Assembly (NCBI RefSeq): GCF_017876595.1
Contig: NZ_JAGIOG010000001.1
Coordinates: 3,286,001-3,350,000 of the forward strand
Direction of reading: 5' to 3'
Source of the DNA: Aeromicrobium fastidiosum
GTDB taxonomy: Bacteria; Actinomycetota; Actinomycetes; Propionibacteriales; Nocardioidaceae
DNA length: 64,000 nucleotides
Position numbers and translations under genes: made by a program. The notes below the pieces were generated by a model. That model was not told the origin of the DNA, made no database searches, and saw only the letters and a list, made by a program, of their open reading frames with translations. Below, one piece after another: positions 35,148-44,420 of the stretch. Within the stretch, counting starts at the first letter, position 1; each line of letters opens with the position of its first letter.

Positions 35148-36506
35148 TCAGGCCTCGAGGATCGCGACGACGCCCTGGCCGCCGGCCGCGCAGATCGAGA
35201 TCAGGCCGCGGCCCGAGCCCTTCTCGTGCAGCAGCTTGGCCAAGTTGGCGACGATGCGGCCGCCGGTCGCGGCGAAGGGGTGCGCCGCGGCGAGCGACGA
35301 TCCCTTGACGTTGAGCTTGCTGCGGTCGATCGAGCCGAGGGGGACGTCGAGGCCGAGCTTCTCCTTGCAGAACGCGGGATCCTCCCATGCCGCGAGCGTC
35401 GTCAGCACCTGGCCGGCGAACGCTTCGTGGATCTCGTAGAAGTCGAAGTCCTGCAGCGTCAGGCCCTGACGGGCGAGCATGCGCGGGACGGCGTAGACGG
35501 GCGCCATCAACAGGCCCTCGGCACCCGACACGTAGTCGACGGCGGCGGTCTCGTAGTCGACGAAGTAGGCCTCCGGCGTCCAGCCGCGCTTCTTCGCCTC
35601 GTCCTCGGACGCCAGCAGCACGACGGACGCACCGTCGGACAGTGGCGTCGAGTTCGCGGCCGTCATGGTTGCCTCCTCGCCGAACGACTTGCCGAAGACC
35701 GGCTTGAGCTTGGCGAGCTTCTCGAGGCTCGAGTCGGCCCGCAGGTTGTTGTCCTTCGTGACGCCCTGGAACGGCGTGACGAGGTCGTCCTGCCAGCCCT
35801 CGTCGTACGAGGCGGCGAGGTTCTGGTGCGACGCGACGGTCAGCTCGTCCTGCGCCTCGCGGGTGATGCCCCACTCCTTGGTCGTGATGGCCTGGCTGTC
35901 GCCCATCGACAGGCCCGTGCGGGGCTCGGCGTTGCGGGGCTGGTCGGGGGCCAGGAAGGCGGGCCGGATCTTGGCGAGGGCCTTGACACGTCCCTTGTTG
36001 TCCTTGGCGCGGTTGGCCTCGAGCAGGATCTTGCGCAGCTTGTCGCCGATCGCGAGCGGGGCGTCGGACGTCGTGTCGGAGCCGCCGGCGACGCCGGTCT
36101 CGATCTTGCCGAGCGCGATCTTGTTGGCGACGAGGATCGCGGCCTGGATGCCGGTATCGCAGGCCTGCTGCACGTCGAAGGCCGGGGTGTCGGGCGAGAG
36201 CTTGGAGCCCAGAACCGTCTCGCGAGCCAGGTTGAAGTCGCGGCTGTGCTTGAGGACGGCACCGGCGGCGAACTCGCCGACCCGCTCGCCCTCGAGGCCG
36301 AAGCGGTCGACGAGACCGTCGAGCGCGGCCGTCAGCATCTCCTGGTTGGAGACGTTGGTGTAGACGGTGTTGGACCGCGCGAACGGGATGCGGTTGCCGC
36401 CGATGACCGCGACGCGGCGCACCTCCTGGGCCGAGCCGGCATCGGCTGTCGTGGGCGCGGCCGCCTTCTTGGCGGGGGCCTTCTTCGCGGGGGTCGTGTC
36501 CGCCAT
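35148..36506 (-). CDS. Acetyl-CoA acyltransferase (FadA2/FadI-like thiolase)
   Basis: Thiolases catalyse the last step of beta-oxidation. The 452-aa protein has all four catalytic elements: the nucleophile in QQACDTGIQ (Cys about 107), DFYEIHEAFAGQ (NEH-type His), AAAHPFAATGGR (His) and ISICAAGGQG (Cys about 440). The N-terminus is an odd Ala/Lys stretch (TPAKKAPAKKAAAPTTADAG) absent from most thiolases. The start ATG 36506 follows GAGGAGACC. It is divergent from fabG4, the same arrangement as fadA2/fabG4/htdX (Rv0243-Rv0241c) of M. tuberculosis, which suggests a joint role in lipid degradation or reshuffling. Confidence 0.93.
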   Translation of the reverse strand: MADTTPAKKAPAKKAAAPTTADAGSAQEVRRVAVIGGNRIPFARSNTVYTNVSNQEMLTAALDGLVDRFGLEGERVGEFAAGAVLKHSRDFNLARETVLGSKLSPDTPAFDVQQACDTGIQAAILVANKIALGKIETGVAGGSDTTSDAPLAIGDKLRKILLEANRAKDNKGRVKALAKIRPAFLAPDQPRNAEPRTGLSMGDSQAITTKEWGITREAQDELTVASHQNLAASYDEGWQDDLVTPFQGVTKDNNLRADSSLEKLAKLKPVFGKSFGEEATMTAANSTPLSDGASVVLLASEDEAKKRGWTPEAYFVDYETAAVDYVSGAEGLLMAPVYAVPRMLARQGLTLQDFDFYEIHEAFAGQVLTTLAAWEDPAFCKEKLGLDVPLGSIDRSKLNVKGSSLAAAHPFAATGGRIVANLAKLLHEKGSGRGLISICAAGGQGVVAILEA

Positions 36507-36658
36507 GGCGGTCTCCTCGATCGTGGTGAACAGTGGCAGTGATGGAACGTGATGAGCGCCGCAGCCACGGGTGGTGGACTGGCGTCGAACCATGACGTTA
36601 CAGTTTCAGCATCATTCCAGATACCGATGGTATCCGAGAGATAGGACACACCCTCCTC

Positions 36659-38008
36659 ATGACTGATCGCTACCAGTCGCTCGCGCACAACCCGATCGGC
36701 AAGTTCATCGTCACGAACCTGGGTCTGCCCAACCCGCCCGTCCTGGAGCGCTGGACCGAGGGTGCTCCCCTGGTCAAGGGCACCGTCCTGATCGGCGCGG
36801 CTCCGCAGAGCACGATCGGCACGACGCTCAACGCGACGCTGAAGTCGAGCGGCATCGAGGCCGTCGGCGTCCGTGCGGACGGCAAGAAGTACAAGGCGCT
36901 GGTGTTCGACGCGACCGGCATCTCCGACACCGCAGGCCTCGCCGCGATGCAGCAGTTCTTCACCCCCGCGCTGCGCAGCCTCGCCGGATCGGGACGTCTC
37001 GTCGTCATCGGCGCCCTGCCCGAGCAGGCCGAGACCGAGACCGCCGCGATCGCGCAGCGCGCCCTCGAGGGCTTCGTCCGCTCGGCCGGCAAGGAGGTCG
37101 GCGGCAACGGCAGCACGGCCAACCTGGTCTACGTCGGCACCGGCAGCGAGGGCGCCCTGGCGTCGACGCTGGAGTTCCTGCTGTCCCCCAAGTCGGCCTT
37201 CGTCTCCGGCCAGGTCATCCGCCTGGGCCTGACCGAGCTGGTCTCCCCCGACACCGTCGCCGACCCCACCAAGCCGCTGGCCGGCAAGGTCGCGCTCATC
37301 ACGGGTGCCTCGCGCGGCCTCGGTGCCGCCATGGCCCGCACCCTGCACCGTGACGGCGCGGCGATCGTCGGCCTCGACGTGCCCGCCCTCAAGGACGAGC
37401 TCGACGTCGTCATGGCCGAGCTCGGTGGCACCTCGATCGCCGAGGACATCACGGCACCCGAGGCGCCCCAGGTCATCGCCCAGGCGCTCAAGGACGCTCA
37501 CGGCGGCGTCGACATCGTCGTCCACAACGCGGGCATCACGCGCGACAAGCGGCTCAAGAACATGAAGACCGAGAACTGGAACCTGGTCATCGACATCAGC
37601 GTCGGTGCCCCCCAGCGCATCACGGCCGAGCTGCTCGACCAGAAGCTGCTGCGCAAGGGCGGCCGTGTCATCGGCATCTCCTCGATCGCCGGCATCGCGG
37701 GCAACAACGGCCAGACCAGCTACGGCACCGCCAAGGCCGGCGTCATCGGCTTCGTCGGCGACCTGTCGAAGCGCGTCGCCAGGGACGGCATCACGGTCAA
37801 CGCGATCGCGCCGGGCTTCATCGAGACCGACATGGTCAAGACCATGCCGCTGGGCATCCGCGAGGCCGGACGCCGGCTCAGCTCGCTGTCGCAGGGCGGA
37901 CTGCCGATCGACGTCGCCGAGGCCATCGCCTGGTACGCCCACCCCGGGTCGTCCGCGATCTCCGGCAACGTCGTCCGCGTGTGCGGCCAGGCCCTGATCG
38001 GTGCCTGA
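36659..38008 (+). CDS. fabG4: High-molecular-weight 3-oxoacyl reductase (FabG4-like)
   Basis: The 449-aa protein is about twice normal FabG length. The N-terminal half (1-205; MTDRYQSLAHNPIGKFIVTNLGLP) is a degenerate flavodoxin-like domain. The C-terminal half (about 208-449) is an active SDR: GKVALITGASRGLGAAMA, VHNAGITRDK, ISSIAGIAGNNGQTSYGTAKAG (Ser, Tyr, Lys), IAPGFIETDM. FabG4-type enzymes reduce 3-oxoacyl-CoA with NADH. Its stop overlaps the htdX start by 8 bp and it is divergent from the thiolase gene. Short inverted elements between them (36600-36658) may hold a shared operator, but I see no clear one. Confidence 0.93.
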   Translation: MTDRYQSLAHNPIGKFIVTNLGLPNPPVLERWTEGAPLVKGTVLIGAAPQSTIGTTLNATLKSSGIEAVGVRADGKKYKALVFDATGISDTAGLAAMQQFFTPALRSLAGSGRLVVIGALPEQAETETAAIAQRALEGFVRSAGKEVGGNGSTANLVYVGTGSEGALASTLEFLLSPKSAFVSGQVIRLGLTELVSPDTVADPTKPLAGKVALITGASRGLGAAMARTLHRDGAAIVGLDVPALKDELDVVMAELGGTSIAEDITAPEAPQVIAQALKDAHGGVDIVVHNAGITRDKRLKNMKTENWNLVIDISVGAPQRITAELLDQKLLRKGGRVIGISSIAGIAGNNGQTSYGTAKAGVIGFVGDLSKRVARDGITVNAIAPGFIETDMVKTMPLGIREAGRRLSSLSQGGLPIDVAEAIAWYAHPGSSAISGNVVRVCGQALIGA

Positions 38009-38891
38009 CGTGACCACGCGCGTCTTCACCAAGGCCCCGGCGACCCTGCCGCTGATGCTCAAGGCGGCCCTGCCGGCGATCCCCGTCGTCGGCGGGCTAC
38101 CGGGCGTCAAGCACGCCAAGGGCTCGGTGCCCGACGTCGTGCTCGAGCGCCGCGGGGTCGTCACGGACCCCCGTCACCTCGACGCCTACAACGAGGTCTG
38201 CGGGTTCCCGCGCTCCGACACGCTGCCGGCCACGTACCCGCACATGGCGGCGTTCGGCCTCCACATGACGCTCATGACCGACACGTCGTTCCCGTTCGCG
38301 CCCATGGGCCTGGTGCACCTGCGCAACAGCATCAGGCAGCACCGTCCGATCGGCGTGACCGAGGTGCTCGACGTGTCGGTGCGCGCCGCCGACCTGCGTC
38401 CCCACCCCAAGGGCTCGCTGATCGACATCAACACGACGGTCTCCGTCGGCGACGAGATCGTGTGGGACGAGACCATGACGCTGTTCTCGCGGCACAAGGG
38501 CGGTTCGCCCGAGCAGACCTCGGCCCCCCTGGCCGGCGTCGAGGTGCCCGACGGCGTCGTGCACTGGAAGCTCGCCGGTGACCTCGGTCGCCGGTACGCC
38601 GCCATCTCTGGCGACCGCAACCCCATCCACCTCTACCCGTTGACGGCCAAGGCGTTCGGGTTCCCGAGCAACATCGCCCACGGCATGTGGACGCTCGCGC
38701 GGGGACTCGCGGCGGTCGACAACAGGCTGCCGGACGCGTTCACGAACGTCGCGGAGTTCCGCAAGCCGATCCTGCTGCCGACCACGGTCGTGCTCGGCTC
38801 GTCCGTCGACGGCGACGTGCTGACGTTCGGGGTCAAGGGCGCACGCAAGCCCGTCCCGCACCTGGTCGGACAGGTCGCCCCGCTCACCTGA
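38001..38891 (+). CDS. MaoC-like 3-hydroxyacyl dehydratase (HtdX-like)
   Basis: The 296-aa protein, start GTG 38001, overlaps fabG4 by 8 bp. It is a double-hotdog MaoC protein. The N-terminal hotdog spans about 1-155; the C-terminal one carries the hydratase motif RRYAAISGDRNPIHLYPLTAKAFGFPSNIAHGMW (about 195-228), with catalytic Asp and His in GDRNPIH. HtdX homologues hydrate or dehydrate 3-hydroxyacyl-CoA. With the thiolase and FabG4 the set covers three steps of a fatty acyl-CoA cycle. Confidence 0.9.
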   Translation: MPDVTTRVFTKAPATLPLMLKAALPAIPVVGGLPGVKHAKGSVPDVVLERRGVVTDPRHLDAYNEVCGFPRSDTLPATYPHMAAFGLHMTLMTDTSFPFAPMGLVHLRNSIRQHRPIGVTEVLDVSVRAADLRPHPKGSLIDINTTVSVGDEIVWDETMTLFSRHKGGSPEQTSAPLAGVEVPDGVVHWKLAGDLGRRYAAISGDRNPIHLYPLTAKAFGFPSNIAHGMWTLARGLAAVDNRLPDAFTNVAEFRKPILLPTTVVLGSSVDGDVLTFGVKGARKPVPHLVGQVAPLT

Positions 38892-38912
38892 GCACCCGAG
38901 CACCCGACCCAA

Positions 38913-38975
38913 CGAGATGTCGGCACTTATCGACCTGAAACGGGTCCCCGCCGGTCGATAAGTGCCGACATCTCG
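38913..38975. terminator. Conserved inverted repeat between convergent genes, copy 2
   Basis: Arms of 23 bases (38913-38935 and 38953-38975; core CGAGATGTCGGCACTTATCG) pair perfectly around a 17-base loop. It lies between the convergent htdX-like and tesB genes. The first 16 bases of the arm are identical to those of the copy at 23547-23613, while the loop and inner arm differ. A shared sequence, not just a shared shape, points to a dispersed element or a conserved terminator family. Confidence 0.68.
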
Positions 38976-38991
38976 CGGGCTATGTCGCGGC

Positions 38992-39864
38992 CTACGCCTT
39001 CGGCGTGATGTGGCGGATCAGGCCCTCCTGGGCCACCGTCGCGACGAGCGTGCCGTCCTCGGTGAACACGTGGGCGGTGCTGAGTCCGCGTGCGCCCGAT
39101 GCCGACGGCGACGTCTGGTCGTAGAGCAGCCACTCGTCCGCGCGGAACGGCCGGTGGAACCAGATCGTGTGGTCGAGCGATGCCGGCTGGACGACCTCGG
39201 AGCCGATGAACTGCCCGTGCGGCACGAGGCTCGCCCCGAGCAGGCTGAGATCGCTGATGTACGTGAACGCCGCGTTGTGGACGATGCGGGAGTCGGGCAG
39301 CGTGCCGTTGGCCTTGAACCACAGACGCTGCACCGCGGGGGTCAGCTGCCGCTGCGGGTCGTCCTCGGGGCGGTTGTCGCCGATGTAGCGCATGTCGAAC
39401 GACGACCACTCCTGCTCCCAGTGGGCCACTGCCTCGGGGCCGCGCAGCCGGACGATCTCGAGCAGCGGCGTCGCGTCGTCGGGGCCCGGCACCTCGGGCA
39501 TCCGGTCCTGGTGGTCCCAGCCGCCCTCCTCGACCTGGAACGAGGCGGTCATGTAGAAGATGATCTCGCCGTGCTGACGTGCCGCCACGCGCCTCGTCAC
39601 GAACGACCGGCCGTCGCGGACGTTCTCGACGTCGTACACGATCGGGATGCTCGGATCGCCGCCCAGGATGAAGTACAGGTGAAGCGAGTGCACGAACCGG
39701 TCGTCGGGAACCGTGAGCTGCGCCGCCATCAGGGCCTGCGCGGCGACCTGCCCGCCGAAGACCCGCTTGAGCGACGACGCCTCGGGCTGGGAGCCGCGGT
39801 AGAGGCCGACCTCCAGTCGTTCGAGGTCGAGCAGGCCGATGACTTCGTCAAGAGATGCGGGCAC
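38992..39864 (-). CDS. tesB: Acyl-CoA thioesterase II
   Basis: The 290-aa protein is a double-hotdog thioesterase that hydrolyses acyl-CoA to fatty acid and CoA. Signature segments: RVFGGQVAAQALMAAQLTVPDDRFVHSLHLYFILGGDPSIPIVYDVENVRDGRSFVTRRVAARQ in the N-terminal hotdog and ASLDHTIWFHRPFRADEWLLYDQTSPSASGARGLSTAHVFTEDG in the C-terminal one, with the DHTIWFH catalytic Asp. The length is normal for TesB. It belongs with the fatty-acid genes to its left but is transcribed convergently to htdX. Confidence 0.93.
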   Translation of the reverse strand: MPASLDEVIGLLDLERLEVGLYRGSQPEASSLKRVFGGQVAAQALMAAQLTVPDDRFVHSLHLYFILGGDPSIPIVYDVENVRDGRSFVTRRVAARQHGEIIFYMTASFQVEEGGWDHQDRMPEVPGPDDATPLLEIVRLRGPEAVAHWEQEWSSFDMRYIGDNRPEDDPQRQLTPAVQRLWFKANGTLPDSRIVHNAAFTYISDLSLLGASLVPHGQFIGSEVVQPASLDHTIWFHRPFRADEWLLYDQTSPSASGARGLSTAHVFTEDGTLVATVAQEGLIRHITPKA

Positions 39865-39915
39865 CCCAGCACCCTATCGGGAGGCAGCGCCGGTGCCACG
39901 AAGCCCGAACGATGA

Positions 39916-40431
39916 TCAGCCTCGGCCGTAGGCGTCGGCGGCCTGCCAGAACTCCTCCGACGGCGTCTTGAGGGTCTGCTCGTCGAAGAAGGACCCGTCG
40001 GCGAAGCCCAGCCGGATGTGACCGCGTACCGTCCGCTTGCCGGTGTCGGCGATGGAGGCGACCTGCTCACGCGGGATGCGGGCCACCAGGTCGGGGTCGG
40101 TCTTGCGCCCGCTGGGTCCGAACGACCACAGGCTGATGGTCTTCTCGGCGAGGGCGAGAACCAGGATGTCGGTGGTGTTGGGGAGCGATCGAGCGATGCT
40201 CCCCTCGTCGCCGCCGATGTGCTTGTCGGCGATGTACGCGTCCTTCAACCGGTTGGCTGCCTTGCCCGCCAGGTCTCCGAGGTCGCGCGGCCGCTTGTTG
40301 TCGGCGACGGCCGACCCCGAGGCCATCACCGGGACGAATGCCAGGAGCGTGTCGTCGCCCAGCACCCTGCGCAGGGTCTGGGCCGGATCGGGGCCGGCCA
40401 GTGCGCTCTTGATCGTGTCGAACATGCCCAT
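39916..40431 (-). CDS. Conserved actinobacterial protein of unknown function
   Basis: In this 171-aa protein an N-terminal amphipathic stretch (MGMFDTIKSALAGPDPAQTLRRVLG) is followed by a basic helix (RPRDLGDLAGKAANRLKDAYIADKHIGG). The C-terminal half has the strand pattern of a PH-like or bacterial PH domain (DILVLALAEKTISLWSF, VARIPREQVASIADTGKRTVRGHIRLGFADGSFFDEQTL). No catalytic motif is visible. It stands alone between tesB and the PAC2 gene, on the same strand. The function is unknown. Confidence 0.7.
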   Translation of the reverse strand: MGMFDTIKSALAGPDPAQTLRRVLGDDTLLAFVPVMASGSAVADNKRPRDLGDLAGKAANRLKDAYIADKHIGGDEGSIARSLPNTTDILVLALAEKTISLWSFGPSGRKTDPDLVARIPREQVASIADTGKRTVRGHIRLGFADGSFFDEQTLKTPSEEFWQAADAYGRG

Positions 40432-40514
40432 GGTGCGCCTCCCGCAGAGAAGTTGTCTCCAACGACACTATCGCGATGCCGAGCGGTGGGCCGAGGCAGG
40501 TCTTGGAGCGCGCG

Positions 40515-41417
40515 TCAACCCTGGTCGTTCTTGCGCTGGCGCGCAAGGAACTGCTCGAACTGGTCGGCCAGCTCGTCGCCGCTCGGGAGCTCCTCGTCGC
40601 TGGCCAGCAGCGACTGCGCCGCCCCGCGCGTGAAGGCGTCGTACTGCTCCTCGAGGCCGCTGAGCAGACCGGCACCGCCCTGCTCCTCGATCTGCTCCTC
40701 GATCTCCTTGAGCGCATCGCTCTGTCGCGCCCGCAGCCGCTCGACGTCGATGACCAGACCGGTGCGATCGGTCAACGCGTCGATCAGCGCGAGTGCCGCA
40801 GGCGGGTAGTCGATCTGCGCGAGGTAGTGGGGCACGTGCACGACGTAGCCGGCGGCGTCGAGCCCCCACTGGCCCAGGCGGTACTCCAGCAGCGACTGGG
40901 CCGACGACGGCACCGTGACCTGGGCCGACCACATGTTCTGCCGGTCAACGAGCTCGGGACGGGTGCCGTGGGCCGTGATCATGGCCGGGCGGGTGTGCGG
41001 GACGCCCATGGGGACGGCACCGAGGCCCAGCGTCAGGGGCACGTCGTGCTCCTCGATGACCTCGTGCACCTCGCCGACGAACCGCTCCCACAGGAAGTCG
41101 GGCTCGGGTCCGGTGAGCAGCAGGTAGGGCTCGCCGTTGCCGTCGTGCTCGAGGACGACCTGCAGCGTGGGCTCGGCGTAGTCGGCGTAGTGATTCTCGC
41201 GGAACGCCATCATGGGTCGACGCGCGCGGTAGTCGAACATCTCGTCGAGGTCGAACTCGTGCACGACCTCGCCCTGGCCCGAGCTGAGCTGCTCGGCGGC
41301 CAGACGCGCGGCCGATCCGGCACCCAGGAAGCCGTCGAGCGCATGGATCAGCACGGGTCCGGAGCCGTCGCCGGTGGACGGGGTGTCGCGCAGCCGTCGT
41401 GGTCGCCAGTTCTTCAC
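40515..41417 (-). CDS. PAC2 family protein
   Basis: The 300-aa protein matches the PAC2 (proteasome assembly chaperone 2-like) family of actinobacteria. Characteristic parts: GPVLIHALDGFLGAGSAARLAAEQL near the start, VHEFDLDEMFDYRARRPMMAF, YLLLTGPEPDFLWERF and GLGAVPMGVPHTRPAMITAHGT. A C-terminal helical tail (IEEQIEEQGGAGLLSGLEEQYDAF...DELADQFEQFLARQR) is acidic. Members are thought to relate to proteasome function, but the biochemical role in actinobacteria is not settled. It lies 15 bp after dxs on the same strand, so probably in one operon. Confidence 0.85.
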   Translation of the reverse strand: MKNWRPRRLRDTPSTGDGSGPVLIHALDGFLGAGSAARLAAEQLSSGQGEVVHEFDLDEMFDYRARRPMMAFRENHYADYAEPTLQVVLEHDGNGEPYLLLTGPEPDFLWERFVGEVHEVIEEHDVPLTLGLGAVPMGVPHTRPAMITAHGTRPELVDRQNMWSAQVTVPSSAQSLLEYRLGQWGLDAAGYVVHVPHYLAQIDYPPAALALIDALTDRTGLVIDVERLRARQSDALKEIEEQIEEQGGAGLLSGLEEQYDAFTRGAAQSLLASDEELPSGDELADQFEQFLARQRKNDQG

Positions 41418-41432
41418 GATGTCGTCAACCTC

Positions 41433-43313
41433 CTAGCCGTTCGCGCTATTCCGACCCAGAGCAGCCAGGGTGTCGTCGGCCACGGCCTGTGCCGTGAGGC
41501 CCAGCCTGCCCAGGATCACGTCGCGTTTGGCGTGGTCGAGGAACTCCTGCTCGACGCCGTGGACGTGGACGGGCGTGTCGATGCCGGCGTCGCGCACCGC
41601 GAGGGCGATCGCGGCACCGACGCCGCCCTGTCGTCCGTTGTCCTCGACCGTGACGACGACGGTGTGGTCGGCGGCGAGCCGGACGATGGCCGGGTCGACG
41701 GGCTTGACCCACCGCGGGTCGACGAGCGTGACGCCGAGCCCCTGCGCGCGCAGCAGCGTGGCGACCTCGACACCGAGGTGCCCGAAGGCACCCACCGCCA
41801 CGAGCAGGACGTCTGTGGCGTCGTCGCGCGACAGGACGTCGGCGGTGCCGAGACGCTCGATCGCCGGCAGGTCTTCGCAGACGGGGCCCTTGGCGAAGCG
41901 CACGACCGTGGGCGCGTCGTCGACGTCGACGGCCTCGCGCAGCAGCTCGCGCAGCTGGGAGCCGTCACGGGGTGCCGCGATGCGCAGGCGGGGGACGATC
42001 TGCAGGAGCGACATGTCCCACATGCCGTTGTGGCTGGCACCGTCGTCGCCCGTGACGCCCGCGCGGTCGAGCACGAACGTGACGCCGCAGCGGTGCAGCG
42101 CGACGTCGAGCAGCACCTGGTCGAACGCCCGGTTGATGAACGTCGCGTACACCGCGACGACGGGGTGGAGCCCGCCCATCGCTAGGCCGGCGGCGCTGGT
42201 GACGGCGTGCTGCTCGGCGATGCCGACGTCGAACACCCGGTCGGGGAACTTGTCGGCGAAGGCGTCGAGGCCCACGGGGTAGAGCATCGCGGCGGTGATG
42301 CCCACGACGTCGGGACGCTCGTCGGCGATGCGGACGATCTCGTCGCGGAACACCGACGTCCAGCCGGCCGGGGCGATGCTGAGCGCGTCGCCGGTCGCGC
42401 GGTCGAACGGATTGGCCTGGTGCATCTGGTCGTTCTCGTTGGCGACCGCGATGTCGTAGCCGTGGCCCTTGGTTGTCAGCACGTGCACGAGCACGGGGCC
42501 GCCGAACGTGCGAGCGCGATCGAGGGCGTGCTCGACCGATGCGCGGTCGTGGCCGTCGACGGGGCCGATGTACTTGAGGCCGAGGTCCTCGAACATGCCC
42601 TGCGGCGCGAGGGCGTCCTTGACGCCCTTCTTGATGGCGTGCAGCGCCTCGTAGGCCTGGGTACCGCCGAACCGGCTGCGGGTGAGGCGCTCCTTGATGG
42701 CGCTGAGCGTCGGCTCGTAGCGGGGGTTGGTGCGGATCTCGGTGAGCCGGTTCGCCAGTCCGCCGACCGTCGGGGTGTAGGAGCGGCCGTTGTCGTTGAC
42801 GATCGCGATGAGGCGGCGGTCGCTGTCGGCGGCGATGTTGTTGAGCGCCTCCCAGGCCATGCCGCCCGTGAGCGCACCGTCGCCGATGACCGCGACGACG
42901 TAGTCGTCGTTGCCCAGCAGGTGGTTGGCCTTGGCCATGCCGTCGGCGTACGACAGGCTCGTCGAGGCGTGCGAGTTCTCGACCCAGTCGTGCTCGGACT
43001 CCGCACGGCTCGGATAGCCCGACAGCCCGCCCTCACGGCGCAGCGTGGCGAACTCGCCGGCGCGCCCCGTCAGCATCTTGTGCACGTACGACTGGTGGCC
43101 GGTGTCCCAGACGATGCGGTCGGACGGGGAGTCGAACACCCGGTGGATCGCGATGCCGAGCTCGACGACGCCGAGGTTGGGGCCGAGGTGGCCGCCGTTG
43201 GAGGCGACCGTCGCGATCAGCAGCTCGCGGATCTCGGCGGCCAGCTCGGTCAGCTGCGCGTCGTCCATGGCGCGGAGGTCAGCCGGTCCCGACAGGTTCG
43301 CGAGGATGCTCAC
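41433..43313 (-). CDS. dxs: 1-deoxy-D-xylulose-5-phosphate synthase
   Basis: Dxs condenses pyruvate and glyceraldehyde-3-phosphate with thiamine diphosphate, the first step of the MEP isoprenoid pathway. The 626-aa protein has [11 protein letters not shown], the TPP-binding [17 protein letters not shown], then [23 protein letters not shown] (catalytic Glu) and [20 protein letters not shown] choose GTG 43313, eight bases after GGGAGG and giving [16 protein letters not shown], the usual Dxs start. An ATG at 43340 adds nine residues. Downstream PAC2 is 15 bp away. Confidence 0.95.
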   Translation of the reverse strand: MSILANLSGPADLRAMDDAQLTELAAEIRELLIATVASNGGHLGPNLGVVELGIAIHRVFDSPSDRIVWDTGHQSYVHKMLTGRAGEFATLRREGGLSGYPSRAESEHDWVENSHASTSLSYADGMAKANHLLGNDDYVVAVIGDGALTGGMAWEALNNIAADSDRRLIAIVNDNGRSYTPTVGGLANRLTEIRTNPRYEPTLSAIKERLTRSRFGGTQAYEALHAIKKGVKDALAPQGMFEDLGLKYIGPVDGHDRASVEHALDRARTFGGPVLVHVLTTKGHGYDIAVANENDQMHQANPFDRATGDALSIAPAGWTSVFRDEIVRIADERPDVVGITAAMLYPVGLDAFADKFPDRVFDVGIAEQHAVTSAAGLAMGGLHPVVAVYATFINRAFDQVLLDVALHRCGVTFVLDRAGVTGDDGASHNGMWDMSLLQIVPRLRIAAPRDGSQLRELLREAVDVDDAPTVVRFAKGPVCEDLPAIERLGTADVLSRDDATDVLLVAVGAFGHLGVEVATLLRAQGLGVTLVDPRWVKPVDPAIVRLAADHTVVVTVEDNGRQGGVGAAIALAVRDAGIDTPVHVHGVEQEFLDHAKRDVILGRLGLTAQAVADDTLAALGRNSANG

Positions 43314-43424
43314 GTCGGTGTCCTCCCGGTGTTCGGCCATAGGGGTCAGTCTATCGAGGTCGACCGAGCGCGCTGCCCGATGGGCATGTGACGGGCCACG
43401 TCACGGCCGGTGTGGCGACCCGGC

Positions 43425-44411
43425 TCACGGCAGGTCGAACGCGGCGACCGTCGACGACTCGAGGCTGCCGAGCCAGACGACGTCACCGACCTGCCGCACA
43501 CCCGTGGGCATCCCGAAGCCGGGGTGATCCCCCGCGACGTCGTGCACCAGGGTCTCGTCGGGCGCGTAGGCCTGCACCCGGATGAGCTTCTTCGGCTGGG
43601 GCTGCAGGCGCTGGGGCAGCGCCCACACCAGCCGGCGCAACAGCGGCACACGTGGCAGCAACAGGTCGAGGGCGGCGTCGCGCGGCGACGCGATCGCGAC
43701 CCAGACGTTGCCGTCGTCGCCCGTCGAGATGTTGTCGGGAAAGCCCGGCAGGACGTCGCCGAACGACTCCCAGTCGCCGGCGCGGTCGCCCGTCACCCAC
43801 AACCGCCTCAGCCCGTACGCGCCCGTCTCGGCCACGACGACGAACGACTCGTCGGGTGCCAGGGCGACGCCGTTGGCGAAGGCCAGCTCGTCGAGCAGCA
43901 CCGTCAGGGTGCCGTCGGGGTCGCGGCGGAACAGCCGTCCGGTCGGGCGGTGCTCGATGAGGTCGCCGCGCCAGTGGTCGATGCCGAACTTGATGGAGCT
44001 GTCGGTGAACCAGATCGTGCCGTCGCGGCCGACCGCGGCGTTGTTGCAGAACATGAAAGGCGTGCCCTCGAAGGAGTCTGCCAGGACCGTGACGGCACCG
44101 GCGTCGTCGACGTGCAGCAGACCGCGGTGGGCGTCGCAGACCACCAGTCCGCCGTCCGGATGCACCTCGATGCCGAGCGGTCGCCCGCCGGTGTCGCCGA
44201 TCACGGTCTCGTCACCCGTTGCCGGGTCGATCGCGAGCAGCCTGCCGTCGACGACCCCGGTCACGACGGTACCGTCGGCGAGGACGACGACGTCCTCGGT
44301 CCCGTGGCCGGACGTCTCGACGACCCGCAGGCCCGCCGGGGGCACGGGTCGTCCCGGCGGCGCGGAGGCAGGAGGGGTCCAGCGGGCGGGATCGACGGAC
44401 GGCTTGGTCAT
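43425..44411 (-). CDS. SMP-30/strictosidine-synthase-like beta-propeller protein
   Basis: The 328-aa protein has repeated blade motifs of the gluconolactonase/strictosidine synthase six-bladed propeller: VVVLADGTVVTGVVDGRLLAID, PLGIEVHPDGGLVVCDAHRGLLHVD, GRDGTIWFTDSSIKFG (the metal-site region), LAFANGVALAPDESFVVVAETGAYGLRRLWV, and FPDNISTGDDGNVWVAIASP. Members are lactonases or esterases; actinobacterial ones are mostly uncharacterised. It lies 9 bp from the flavin reductase gene on the same strand, so the two may be co-expressed. Substrate unknown. Confidence 0.85.
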   Translation of the reverse strand: MTKPSVDPARWTPPASAPPGRPVPPAGLRVVETSGHGTEDVVVLADGTVVTGVVDGRLLAIDPATGDETVIGDTGGRPLGIEVHPDGGLVVCDAHRGLLHVDDAGAVTVLADSFEGTPFMFCNNAAVGRDGTIWFTDSSIKFGIDHWRGDLIEHRPTGRLFRRDPDGTLTVLLDELAFANGVALAPDESFVVVAETGAYGLRRLWVTGDRAGDWESFGDVLPGFPDNISTGDDGNVWVAIASPRDAALDLLLPRVPLLRRLVWALPQRLQPQPKKLIRVQAYAPDETLVHDVAGDHPGFGMPTGVRQVGDVVWLGSLESSTVAAFDLP

Positions 44412-44420
44412 CCCCCGACC

